A stretch of DNA of 11,423 nt from Verrucomicrobiota bacterium (lineage in GTDB: Bacteria; Verrucomicrobiota; Verrucomicrobiia; Limisphaerales; SXQI01), in the NCBI GenBank assembly GCA_008933045.1, contig WBXJ01000079.1, positions 1 through 11,423 on the forward strand, read 5' to 3'. The translations under genes were made by a program, and so were the position numbers. Below the pieces are notes generated by a model. The model worked only from the letters and a program-made list of their open reading frames with translations, did not search any database and was not told the DNA's origin. This document shows, piece after piece, positions 1 through 7,561 of the stretch. Each line of letters starts with the position of its first letter. Position 1 is the first letter of the stretch.

Positions 1-9
1 AAGCGTTTT

Positions 10-1398
10 ATGCAAGAAAAACAGAGCCAACCCGTTTCCGGCGCGAATACGCGCCGGGACTTTATCAAGCAGACCGCGACCGCTGCCGCTGCCGTCGCCG
101 CTGTAAACATGTTTAAAACCCCTGTTTATGGCCAAAACAAAGCTCCTTCGCCTGGCCGTGTGATCGGTGCGAATGATCGTATTACCGTTGGTTTTATCGG
201 AGTCGGAGGTCAGGGAATGGCCCACGTTCGCTCCCAGAAAAATGATGCTGCGGCTAATAATGTTGAACTGGTCGCCGCGTGTGATGTGTGGCAGAACCGG
301 ATTAACTCCACCAAGGCTTACATCGGGGGTAAATGTGAAGGTTTCGACGATTATCGCAGATTATTGGAGCGTAAGGATATCGACGCCGTCACGATTGCTA
401 CGGTGGATCACTGGCATACCAAATGTTCGTTGGACGCGATTCAAGCGGGCAAACACATTTACGTTGAGAAACCGATGACTCGGTATTTGGGTGAGGCTTT
501 CCAAATTCACGATGCAGTCAAAAACAGTAAAATCGTTTTCCAAGTTGGCTCACAGGGTTGTTCGGATGCGAAATGGCACAAAGCTGCTGAAATGATCAGG
601 GCTGGTAAGATCGGCCAGTTGGTGATGGCCCAAGGGTCTTACCCACGTAATAATCCTAAGGGCGAATGGAATTACAAGATTGACCCGGACGCGAAAGCCG
701 AGAACTTGGATTGGAAGAACTGGTTAGGTCCCGTTCACAAAAAAATCTCGTTCAACGCGGACCATTACTTCCGTTGGCGTAAGTATTACCCCTATTGTGG
801 TGGTCTGCTTGGGGATCTTTTCCCTCACCGTTTGCATCCTTACATGCTTGCTTCGGGCAATCCTGAATACCCAACTCGTGTCGTGAGCATCGCGACGAAG
901 CGAGTGCATAGCGACAAGAATACACCGGGGACTCCGGAACGTGATGTGCCAGAGCATGTTGAATTGTTGGCAGAGTTTCCAAGCGGGTTGACGCTTGTGA
1001 TGATCTCGAGCACCGTTTGCGAATCGGGTTTGATCGAACAGATCAACGGACACAAAGGAACCCTTTATATGTCCGGTAACCGAGTGGAACTCAAACCTGA
1101 GCGTCAGTTTGCTGAGGAGGTCGAACCCGAAACTATCAGCGGTATTAAACCCGGCGAGGACGTCGCGGTGCATGAAAAGAACTGGTTCGATTGTATCCGC
1201 GATGGCAAGGCACCCAATGCTAACATTGATCTCGCCACGAAGGTGCAAACGGTCATCTCGCTCGGGGAAATGTCTGAACGTTTAGGGGTCGCCTGCAAAT
1301 TTGATCCAAAGACCCGTAAGATCACAACCGGTGATGGCAAAGTGATGCCCGTGACCGAACTGAAGCCTATTAGCTACGGTTGGACTGATCTCTCGTAG
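10..1398 (+). CDS. Tat-exported Gfo/Idh/MocA family oxidoreductase
   Basis: Predicted NAD(P)-dependent sugar or polyol oxidoreductase of the Gfo/Idh/MocA family, 462 aa, acting outside the cytoplasm. The N-terminus carries a twin-arginine signal (TRRDFIK, Arg15-Arg16), an alanine-rich hydrophobic stretch, and a likely cleavage after VYG near residue 41. The Rossmann fold starts at residue 58 with the nucleotide-binding loop GFIGVGGQG (61-69). DHWH (133-136) and the family's EKP motif (153-155, catalytic-type lysine) follow. The C-terminal half contains FPHRLHPYM with His273 and His276, as in bacterial-type members of this family. Tat export fits a protein folded around its cofactor before secretion. 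The ATG at 10 is the only sensible start, but just 9 bases lie upstream, so promoter and leader are outside the window. The substrate cannot be told from sequence. A strong terminator follows 22 bases after the stop. Confidence 0.93.
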   Translation: MQEKQSQPVSGANTRRDFIKQTATAAAAVAAVNMFKTPVYGQNKAPSPGRVIGANDRITVGFIGVGGQGMAHVRSQKNDAAANNVELVAACDVWQNRINSTKAYIGGKCEGFDDYRRLLERKDIDAVTIATVDHWHTKCSLDAIQAGKHIYVEKPMTRYLGEAFQIHDAVKNSKIVFQVGSQGCSDAKWHKAAEMIRAGKIGQLVMAQGSYPRNNPKGEWNYKIDPDAKAENLDWKNWLGPVHKKISFNADHYFRWRKYYPYCGGLLGDLFPHRLHPYMLASGNPEYPTRVVSIATKRVHSDKNTPGTPERDVPEHVELLAEFPSGLTLVMISSTVCESGLIEQINGHKGTLYMSGNRVELKPERQFAEEVEPETISGIKPGEDVAVHEKNWFDCIRDGKAPNANIDLATKVQTVISLGEMSERLGVACKFDPKTRKITTGDGKVMPVTELKPISYGWTDLS

Positions 1399-1420
1399 TT
1401 CTTAATTCTGTTTTTATCGC

Positions 1421-1454
1421 AAGGGTCCGGGTGCAAACCCGGACCCTTTTTTTT
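1421..1454 (+). terminator. Intrinsic terminator after the oxidoreductase gene
   Basis: A perfect 9-bp G+C-rich stem pairs GGGTCCGGG (1423-1431) with CCCGGACCC (1438-1446) around the six-base loop TGCAAA. Eight T residues follow (1447-1454), and AA at 1421-1422 can pair with the first two of them. This is a textbook rho-independent terminator for the plus strand. The opposite strand lacks a comparable T run directly after the stem, so it should act in one direction only. Confidence 0.93.
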
Positions 1455-1461
1455 AAACCTA

Positions 1462-2352
1462 ATGGAGAATTCTGCTTTGTTGAGAATCGCTCGGCACGCC
1501 ATGGCAACTCGGTTTGAGATTGTTATACCCGGAGCAGCGAGTTCGCGCTCGCGGGCAGTCGCCGAGGAGGCTCTTGATGAGATCGAACGCATCGAGGCTC
1601 AACTTAGTTTCTACTTACCGACGAGTGAGATCAGTGCCTTGAACCGCGATGCGGGTCAACGCCCCGTCCGAGTCAATCCCGATGTTTTTCAATTGTTGCG
1701 GAAGTCTGTGCGTTTTTCTCAAGAGACTCAGGGTGCATTTGATATGACCGTGGCACCGCTCTTGCGTGCGTGGGGATTCGCGGGAGGTACCGGCCATGCA
1801 CCTTCGGCGTTGGAACTCGCGAACGCTCGATCTTGTGTTGGTTCTCAGCACGTGCAGTTTGATGATGAAAACCAAACGGTGCAATTCGATCGACCTGGGG
1901 TTCAAATCGATCTGGGTTCTATCGGCAAGGGTTACGCCATCGATTGCGCTGCTGGAATCCTGCGTGATCACGAAATCACTTCGGCTTTGTTACACGGCGG
2001 AACGAGCACCATTATCGCCATCGGATGTGATGGCGATGGCAATCCATGGAAAATTGCGCTTCCGCCCTCGCCAGAAAAAAAAGATGAAGCACCGGGATCT
2101 ATCGAACTTCAGGATGCGTCCCTTTCTGTCTCTGCGGTCTGGGGTAAATCGTTCGATGCCGATGGAAAAAGGTTCGGGCACATCATTGATCCCACCACGG
2201 GGGAACCAACTCAAACTGCCACGTTCGCGGCCGTCATGCATGCCTCCGCCACGGTGACGGATGCACTCTCCACCGCGTTATTAGTCCGTGGCAGATCATA
2301 CCTTCCACAGCTCCGAGTAGCTTATCCAGCACTACGCGCTTGGGTAGGTTGA
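1462..2352 (+). CDS. apbE: ApbE-type FAD:protein FMN transferase
   Basis: Flavin transferase that moves FMN from FAD onto a Ser/Thr of a target protein (Nqr/Rnf subunits in known systems). The 296-aa product shows the family order: ATRFEI near the start, FDMTVAPLLRAWGF (93-106), DLGSIGKGYA (150-159), LLHGG (176-180), HIIDPTTGEP (240-249) and TDALSTAL (266-273), which holds the Asp and Thr expected to bind magnesium. Length and the C-terminal end look complete. There is no lipoprotein or Sec signal, unlike many periplasmic ApbE proteins, so a cytoplasmic location is inferred. The start is uncertain. ATG 1462 has no ribosome-binding site and sits 8 bases after a terminator. TTG 1477 has GGAG 9 bases upstream, and ATG 1501 (MATRFEIVIPG) also fits the domain boundary. 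No flavinylated partner is encoded nearby. Confidence 0.9.
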   Translation: MENSALLRIARHAMATRFEIVIPGAASSRSRAVAEEALDEIERIEAQLSFYLPTSEISALNRDAGQRPVRVNPDVFQLLRKSVRFSQETQGAFDMTVAPLLRAWGFAGGTGHAPSALELANARSCVGSQHVQFDDENQTVQFDRPGVQIDLGSIGKGYAIDCAAGILRDHEITSALLHGGTSTIIAIGCDGDGNPWKIALPPSPEKKDEAPGSIELQDASLSVSAVWGKSFDADGKRFGHIIDPTTGEPTQTATFAAVMHASATVTDALSTALLVRGRSYLPQLRVAYPALRAWVG

Positions 2353-2490
2353 GAATATACGCCTTTCAGCGCGATGGCGGTTTCGCCTAATGAAGCGCAG
2401 ATCAATTCCTTGCCATTACGGACAAAGAGATGCCGGTTTGCTTAAAGCATTCAGGCGGGGCCCGAACAGCACTTGAAAACTCGAAATGAA
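2353..2490. other. Short gap between convergent apbE and tsaB
   Basis: These 138 bases separate the stop codons of two convergent genes. I see no coding sequence, no RNA gene and no hairpin followed by a T run on either strand. The best stems are short: GGCG/CGCC around GTTT near 2385, and TGCTT/AAGCA near 2440. Termination here may be factor-dependent, or the transcripts may overlap. Confidence 0.5.
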
Positions 2491-3162
2491 TTAGCTGATA
2501 TCTGCGGGCAACCGACGAGGGGGAGGAGCTTTCTGAAAGGTTGTTTCGCGTAAGTAAATAGGTTCGATAGCGTGGTCTTTTAGCAGGTGTGGGCTTTGGC
2601 GGGCAAGAATCGCCATGAAGGAGGCTTCTGGAAAAATGGAGCCTGCTTCTGGAAACCACCGATCAGCCCTCGGTCCAACAACGAGGTCACCCTTCTCGAT
2701 CAAAAGGAGAGCAGGGTTTTTCAGAACGGTCGGGCCGAGCGATTGAACGTAGGTTGACGAGATGAGGTAGGAGGTTGCGTAGATTTCATCGCGTTGTGCA
2801 TCGATGACGGTGTGAAGTCGCCCCGTAAAACCTGAAGCCTGAGTTTGTTTGGCGAGAATGTCTGAGGTTGCAATTCCTTGAAGCAAAACAGACTGGGCCA
2901 ATTGCCAACCTCGGGCGATGGCGAGTGCACTCCGGATGCCGGTGTAGGACCCTGGGCCAATCCCAACGAGGATTTGGACGAGTTGCGAAGGATTAACTTG
3001 GGCTTTCTCCAACACCCGCTCAAGTAGAAGGAACGGTGAAGTGCCCCGTTGAACTTCCTCGTCACCCGCAGCGAGGAGTTGAGGCGGAATCATGGACTCC
3101 TCGGAAGTTTCAAAAACGGCCACGCTCCGTCGGTTGGTAGAGAATTCAAGGGCAAGAATCAT
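2491..3162 (-). CDS. tsaB: tRNA t6A biosynthesis protein TsaB
   Basis: TsaB (YeaZ) is the non-catalytic ASKHA-fold partner of TsaD. Together with TsaE it forms the complex that transfers threonylcarbamoyl to A37 of ANN-decoding tRNAs in the cytoplasm. The 223-aa product begins MILALEFSTN, typical of the family's first beta strand, and carries the diagnostic GPGSYTGIR at residues 69-77, followed by the SALAIARGWQLA helix. The length matches bacterial TsaB. The start codon at 3162 overlaps the end of tsaE by 17 bases, so translation is probably coupled, and no Shine-Dalgarno is visible. It is the last gene of the leftward cluster. The rimI and tsaD genes that follow in Bacillus are not present. 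Confidence 0.95.
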   Translation of the reverse strand: MILALEFSTNRRSVAVFETSEESMIPPQLLAAGDEEVQRGTSPFLLLERVLEKAQVNPSQLVQILVGIGPGSYTGIRSALAIARGWQLAQSVLLQGIATSDILAKQTQASGFTGRLHTVIDAQRDEIYATSYLISSTYVQSLGPTVLKNPALLLIEKGDLVVGPRADRWFPEAGSIFPEASFMAILARQSPHLLKDHAIEPIYLRETTFQKAPPPRRLPADIS

Positions 3163-3586
3163 GGATTGTGATGCGTCGATGCGTCTCGTTTAAACTCTCC
3201 AATTGAACCAAAATGGCACGTGGTTGCCAGCGGGTCGGGGCCAATTGTTGCCAGCGTTCATACCATTCGACGATGGTGAGTCCATCACGTTGGGTAAAAA
3301 ATTCTTCAATGTCCGCACTCAGAATTTGATCGAAGGTTTCCAAACGATAAAGGTCAAGATGGTAGATGGGCATTCGACCACCCGCATAATGGTTCACCAA
3401 GGCGAATGTTGGGGAATGCACGCGACTGGTGCTCGTAATTCCTTGGGCGAGACCACGCGCAAATTGGGTTTTCCCTGCCCCGAGATCTCCTAGCAGTCCT
3501 ATGATAGTGCCCGGTGGCAGTTCGGCTGATAGGGTCGAAGCTATTTTTAGAGTCTCCTCAACGTTATGTGAAATGTGTGAAACCAT
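3146..3586 (-). CDS. tsaE: tRNA t6A biosynthesis ATPase TsaE
   Basis: TsaE is the P-loop ATPase that drives turnover of the TsaB-TsaD t6A complex. With the start at 3586 the product is 146 aa. It shows Walker A GDLGAGKT (33-40), SPTFALVNHY from 58, HLDLYRL (76-82) and VEWYERW (106-112), in the normal order. I chose ATG 3586 because MVSHISHNVEETLKIA aligns with where the family begins. An upstream ATG (3616) and a GTG (3634) are in frame but would lengthen the overlap with thiL to 53 or 71 bases and add residues with no family match. Even the short form overlaps the thiL end by 23 bases, and tsaB by 17 at its own end. This is a tightly coupled arrangement without Shine-Dalgarno sequences. Confidence 0.93.
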   Translation of the reverse strand: MVSHISHNVEETLKIASTLSAELPPGTIIGLLGDLGAGKTQFARGLAQGITSTSRVHSPTFALVNHYAGGRMPIYHLDLYRLETFDQILSADIEEFFTQRDGLTIVEWYERWQQLAPTRWQPRAILVQLESLNETHRRITIHDSCP

Positions 3587-4496
3587 GGGTCGGCAAAGTT
3601 CTAATGCCGTTAGCATCGCGCAAGCGTAAACCACTTTTGGCTGTAATTCTTCCGATGCAACTCAGCTTGAGTAGGGGGAACTGTTTTTTCCAAGCATCGG
3701 CGAGTGTGACGGCTTGAGAGCTGGGCAAAGTAAACAATAGTTCAAAATCCTCACCATCCGTCAGAGCCGCCAGAAGTGCTGGTTTCGCGTCGACCACTTC
3801 ACGTGCCCGGAGCTTGGCCACCCGAGCGATAGGAATGGCGGGCGCGAAGAGTTCGGCACCCACGTTGCTGGCGATCAAAATATGACCGAGATCGCCGGCT
3901 AGGCCATCACTAATATCGATCAATGCGTGAAGGGTGAAATGTGCCGCCAACCAACTGGCCTCGGCGAGTCGAGGCTCAAAATCAAGGTGTCGCCCCCCGA
4001 TCGAGCCGCCGAGTTCACCGGTCACAAACACACCATCACCCTCGACGGCGTGGGAGCGTAATACTCTCCGTCCTTTTGGGATAACCCCTAGGAGCGAAAC
4101 CGACAGGAAAACACCACCCAGGGAGCGAGTTGTTTCGCCTCCCGCGATCGCAACTCCATATTGTCGGGCGAGCATCGTCAGCCCATCGTAGCAACGCTCC
4201 ACCCAAGCGGGATCGAATCCCGTCGGTAAACCCAGCGTGACGAGCGCAACGGTTGGTTGACCAGCCATCGCAGCCATATCGCTCAGGCAACGAGCTAGGG
4301 CTTTGCGTCCGACTTTTTCGGGAGGAGTATCCGCCGTGAAATGAACATTCTCGACGACCGAATCCGTCTTGAAGAGTAACTCTTGATCTGGATCACAGGG
4401 TTTTAAGATGGCGCAATCGTCCCCAGCTCCAAGCAACATTTGTGGACCTGTGGGAAGCTTAGGAAGCAGCAGACGGATCAGTTCAAACTCGGTCAT
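3564..4496 (-). CDS. thiL: Thiamine-monophosphate kinase ThiL
   Basis: ThiL phosphorylates thiamine monophosphate with ATP to give thiamine diphosphate, the active cofactor. The 310-aa protein has the ThiL/PurM-like fold motifs in order: GAGDDCAIL (23-31), KTDSVVENVHF (43-53), LSDMAAMAGQP (71-81), GGETTRS (119-125), DISDGLAGDLGHI (194-206) and DGEDFELLF (247-255). The acidic clusters match the family's metal- and ATP-binding sites. Between TGELGGSIGGRHLDF and the DISDGL motif it is about 20 residues shorter than the E. coli enzyme, which looks like a compact lineage form rather than a deletion because all motifs survive. It starts 3 bases after the stop of the CPBP gene and overlaps tsaE downstream, so all four genes are probably one transcript. 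No thiamine riboswitch or other thi gene is visible. Confidence 0.95.
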   Translation of the reverse strand: MTEFELIRLLLPKLPTGPQMLLGAGDDCAILKPCDPDQELLFKTDSVVENVHFTADTPPEKVGRKALARCLSDMAAMAGQPTVALVTLGLPTGFDPAWVERCYDGLTMLARQYGVAIAGGETTRSLGGVFLSVSLLGVIPKGRRVLRSHAVEGDGVFVTGELGGSIGGRHLDFEPRLAEASWLAAHFTLHALIDISDGLAGDLGHILIASNVGAELFAPAIPIARVAKLRAREVVDAKPALLAALTDGEDFELLFTLPSSQAVTLADAWKKQFPLLKLSCIGRITAKSGLRLRDANGIRTLPTHGFTHFT

Positions 4497-4499
4497 GGA

Positions 4500-5213
4500 T
4501 CAGGATTTCGAGAGGATCAAGTAGGTGTAGTTGGCAGCGTTAAAAAACGCATGAGTGACGATGGGTGCCACGATCGTCCCGGTAGTCTCGTAGAGCAGGC
4601 ACATGACCACCGCTAGCAAGGTGAGAGGAACAAAGGCGGTCGCACTCATGTGGATCATGCCAAAGAAAATCGAACTGCCCCACAAACCCAAACGCATGGA
4701 GCCATACCGTTTGAGAGTCGGATAAAGTATGCCGCGAAAAACTAGCTCTTCAAAAATAGGAGCGATGAGGATTGCAACAACTGCGAAATAAACTCGTTGA
4801 GTGGTGGTATCTGCCATCTGCAATGCTTGGACGGAATCTTGAAGTTTTGGGGAAATATGCAACCACTCAAAGATCAAAATTGAGAGCTTGGTTAGGGACC
4901 AACTGATGGGCACCACAAACATCCCCACAACCAACGCCAATAATAAAGCACGCCCAGAATTCGGGGACTTAAGACCAAAAGCTTCGGACCAAGTCACCTC
5001 ATGTTTACGCAGGAAAATATCAATCAGTAGAAAACCGATGCCTTGAGATGTGAGGGTTCCTGTCAGTGTAACCCACAACGGCGGGGATCCGGCAGCAGGA
5101 TCCAGAAGGCTTCGATAGCCCTGCACAATCAGAATGCTCAAGGCGAGGCATGCTAAGATACCCATTAGCAAGCGTAAGACCCAGTCAATCCTCCATGGCT
5201 TGTCATTCAGCAT
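4500..5213 (-). CDS. CPBP family intramembrane metalloprotease
   Basis: Predicted integral-membrane protease of the CPBP (CAAX protease/Abi) family, 237 aa. Hydrophobic segments lie near residues 11-31, 46-67, 89-115, 141-154, 177-190, 195-208 and 215-233. The signature is complete: EELVFRG (Glu155, Glu156, Arg160), FFGMIH ending in His188, and HAFFN with His221 and Asn225, the glutamates and histidines expected to hold the catalytic metal. Substrate is unknown; family members range from prenyl-protein processing to bacteriocin immunity, and nothing here picks one. It is the first gene of the leftward cluster and shares an 87-base divergent gap with the DUF255 gene. Its stop lies 3 bases before thiL, so co-transcription is likely, although no functional link to thiamine or t6A synthesis is established. 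Confidence 0.9.
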   Translation of the reverse strand: MLNDKPWRIDWVLRLLMGILACLALSILIVQGYRSLLDPAAGSPPLWVTLTGTLTSQGIGFLLIDIFLRKHEVTWSEAFGLKSPNSGRALLLALVVGMFVVPISWSLTKLSILIFEWLHISPKLQDSVQALQMADTTTQRVYFAVVAILIAPIFEELVFRGILYPTLKRYGSMRLGLWGSSIFFGMIHMSATAFVPLTLLAVVMCLLYETTGTIVAPIVTHAFFNAANYTYLILSKS

Positions 5214-5272
5214 CCCAGTGAGGTTATCGAATTTTGACGAAACTGACGACGTAAAAATCGGCAGGCTTGCGA

Positions 5273-5300
5273 AGACCGTGGGACGGTTTACTTTTAAACC
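5273..5300 (+). promoter_or_regulatory. Two overlapping inverted repeats abutting a start codon
   Basis: ACCGT (5275-5279) pairs with ACGGT (5283-5287) around GGG, and RNA pairing could extend to 5273/5289 with one G-U. GGTTTA (5285-5290) pairs perfectly with TAAACC (5295-5300) around CTTT, ending exactly at the ATG at 5301. The two stems share 5285-5289 and cannot form together. They could be a protein-binding operator or a leader structure limiting ribosome access to the DUF255 gene. Both stems are short, so chance is a real alternative. Confidence 0.35.
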
Positions 5301-7463
5301 ATGATGTCTGGTGCCAAGATTTGGGCTCGAACTGTTGTTGCCACGGCATTCGTGGTAGTGACCGTGATCGAACCTGTTTTTGCGGCACCTCTTGCTCCCT
5401 TAGGTGCACCGATGAAACTTACAGCCTCCCATACCAATCGACTCTCCCTCGAGAAATCTCCTTACCTCCTCCAGCATCAACATAACCCCGTGGATTGGCA
5501 ACCTTGGGGGGAGGAGGCTTTCGCTCGGGCGCGACAAGAGAAGAAACCCATTCTTCTGAGCATTGGTTATTCGACTTGCCACTGGTGCCATGTCATGGAG
5601 CGGGAGTCATTTGAGGACGAAGTTCTCGCCAAGTTTTTGAACACTCATTTTGTCAGCATCAAAGTGGATCGAGAGGAGCGACCTGATGTGGACAAGATCT
5701 ATATGACCGCAGCGCAAGCAATGGGACAGCAAGGGGGCTGGCCGCTCAATGTGTTTCTGACTCCAGACCTGAAACCGTTTTATGCCGGCACTTATTTCCC
5801 TCCTGAACCTCGGTATGGACACCCGAGTTTTCTCCAACTGCTTCAACAACTGGCCCAAGTCTGGGAACACCGACGCGCAGAGGTTGAGGAATCCGCAAAC
5901 GGTATCCATCAACAACTGGCCGACATGATGATTCCAAGATCCACAAATCAGAGTGCGCTTGACCCCAAGCTGCTCCGGAATGCCGCCGCTGCATTCAAGT
6001 CAGAATACGACAAGCAGAATGGAGGGTTTGGAGGATCTCCAAAATTTCCTCGCCCGTCTCAGCCCGCATTCCTTCTCCAATACGGTAATCAACAAAAAGA
6101 TAACGACGCCATCAAGATGGTGTTGCATACCTGTGAAGCGATGGCGAACGGCGGCATGAACGATCAGTTAGGTGGAGGTTTTGCGCGATATTCAGTCGAT
6201 GCCAAATGGCTTGTGCCTCATTTCGAGAAAATGCTCTACGACAATGCACAATTGATCCACCTCTATCTCGATGCTGGACTCATCAACGGTGCCACTAATC
6301 ATTTTGACACTGCTCGCGCAATTCTCGGTTACGTACTGCGAGATATGACCCATTCCTCGGGAGGGTTCTTTTCTGCGGAGGATGCCGACAGTGAAGGCAA
6401 GGAGGGAAAGTTCTATTGTTGGACTCAGAGTGAACTCGCTTCGTTTCTCAAGAAGGATGAGTTGAATGTTGCAGTCAAATATTTCGGGATCACCGCCGAG
6501 GGCAATTTTTTGGATCATAGTGATCCACAACCTTTGCCCAATCAGAATGTGCTGAGCATTGTCCAACCGAATCTGAACGACGAAGAACGCGCTCTCTTGA
6601 CGTCCGCAAAAGCAAAGATTTTTGCTCAACGAACCCGCCGAATCCGTCCGCATCTGGACGATAAGATTCTAGCTTCGTGGAACGGCTTGATGCTCGGAGC
6701 AATGGCTCGGGCTTCGGCGGTGTTAGGAAATGATGATTACTTGAAAGCGGCCGAGAAAAACCTTCGGTTCATTAAAAAGGAGCTTTGGGATAAGACTCGT
6801 CGCACGTTGTACCATCGCTGGCGGGATGGTGAACGAGATTCGGTTCAACTTCTTGATGGTTACGCAAACTATCTTGCTGGGGTATTGGAGCTGTATCAAA
6901 TCACTCTCGAGCCAGACCATCTGCAATTTGCCATCGATCTCGCGGAAGCGATGATGGAACGATTTTACGATAAGGAGCACGGAGGTTTCTGGCAAAGTGC
7001 CGGTGGGGATCCTGAACTGATCCTCCGTATTAAGGAGGATTACGATGGAGCAGAGCCGTCAGGGAACTCTGTCGCTACTCTCGCTATTTTGAAACTGGCG
7101 GCGATCACGGATCGAGCAGATCTCCAGCGAGCTGGGGAGAAATCGATTCAACTTTTCGCCGAACGATTGGAACGAACTCCGCAGGCGGTGCCTTACCTGC
7201 TTTCCGCGTTGGCGTTCGCGGTGGAACCTCCAAGAAGAGTTGTGATCGCCTCGCCGACTAAGGCGGGCACAAAATCTCTTTTGCGAGCAGTTCACCAAAC
7301 CTTTCAGCCCCACAAAGTTGTGCTCGGCACTACGGGTCCTGTGGATCCGTTTGCCAAGACTTTAAAGCCTCGCGAAAAGCGACCAACCGCGTATGTTTGC
7401 ACTGGAACTGTTTGTCAGCCGCCCATTAGCGAGGAAGCCGAATTGAAGAACCTTTTACGTTAA
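5301..7463 (+). CDS. Thioredoxin-fold DUF255 protein (YyaL/SPATA20 family)
   Basis: Large 720-aa protein of the DUF255 (YyaL/SPATA20) family, with an N-terminal thioredoxin-like domain and an (alpha/alpha)-barrel glycosidase-like remainder. The family's biochemical role is not settled. The N-terminus (residues 4-29, ending VFA-AP) reads as a Sec signal peptide. The domain then opens with SLEKSPYLLQHQHNPVDW and carries the redox-type STCHWCHVME (Cys93, Cys96), DREERPDVDKIYM and GGWPLNVFLTPD. Further family hallmarks are PHFEKMLYDNAQL, SAEDADSEGKEGKFYCWT, LDDKILASWNGLM and a C-terminal VCTGTVC (Cys700, Cys705). All blocks are present without frameshift. ATG 5301 is chosen because it preserves the signal peptide; ATG 5412 (MKLTASHTNRL) would give a cytoplasmic form like many homologues. 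No Shine-Dalgarno is visible at either. Confidence 0.92.
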   Translation: MMSGAKIWARTVVATAFVVVTVIEPVFAAPLAPLGAPMKLTASHTNRLSLEKSPYLLQHQHNPVDWQPWGEEAFARARQEKKPILLSIGYSTCHWCHVMERESFEDEVLAKFLNTHFVSIKVDREERPDVDKIYMTAAQAMGQQGGWPLNVFLTPDLKPFYAGTYFPPEPRYGHPSFLQLLQQLAQVWEHRRAEVEESANGIHQQLADMMIPRSTNQSALDPKLLRNAAAAFKSEYDKQNGGFGGSPKFPRPSQPAFLLQYGNQQKDNDAIKMVLHTCEAMANGGMNDQLGGGFARYSVDAKWLVPHFEKMLYDNAQLIHLYLDAGLINGATNHFDTARAILGYVLRDMTHSSGGFFSAEDADSEGKEGKFYCWTQSELASFLKKDELNVAVKYFGITAEGNFLDHSDPQPLPNQNVLSIVQPNLNDEERALLTSAKAKIFAQRTRRIRPHLDDKILASWNGLMLGAMARASAVLGNDDYLKAAEKNLRFIKKELWDKTRRTLYHRWRDGERDSVQLLDGYANYLAGVLELYQITLEPDHLQFAIDLAEAMMERFYDKEHGGFWQSAGGDPELILRIKEDYDGAEPSGNSVATLAILKLAAITDRADLQRAGEKSIQLFAERLERTPQAVPYLLSALAFAVEPPRRVVIASPTKAGTKSLLRAVHQTFQPHKVVLGTTGPVDPFAKTLKPREKRPTAYVCTGTVCQPPISEEAELKNLLR

Positions 7464-7561
7464 ATAGAAGCCCCTCGCCTAAAACCGATCTAGTCGAACG
7501 CAAATTCAGCTCGACAATGTTCGATAAAACCTCACTTTATTCCATTTTTTCTCCAATTAAA

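Noticed and set aside
724..1248. 174-codon open frame on the minus strand inside the oxidoreductase gene
   Set aside because: Lies wholly antisense to a clearly conserved gene, its translation has no recognisable motif, and no ribosome-binding site is seen. It is a shadow of plus-strand codon use.
2549..2562. tRNA T-arm-like GGTTCGATA
   Set aside because: Falls inside the tsaB coding sequence, and no acceptor, D or anticodon stems can be built around it.
5234..5257. Promoter candidate TTGACG with TAAAAA in the divergent gap
   Set aside because: The spacing is only 12 bases, too short for a sigma-70 type promoter, and no better -10 lies at 16-18 bases.
6192..6653. 153-codon open frame on the minus strand inside the DUF255 gene
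   Set aside because: Antisense to well-conserved family blocks (EKMLYDN, AEDADSEG); no domain or start signal of its own.
7493..7515. GTCGA/TCGAC inverted repeat before guaA
   Set aside because: A five-base stem with a 13-base loop and no T run; too weak to call a terminator or operator.
7517..7561. Upstream in-frame ATG extending GuaA by 15 residues
   Set aside because: GMP synthases of this type begin close to the ILDFGSQYTQ block; the extra residues match nothing known in the family and have no ribosome-binding site.
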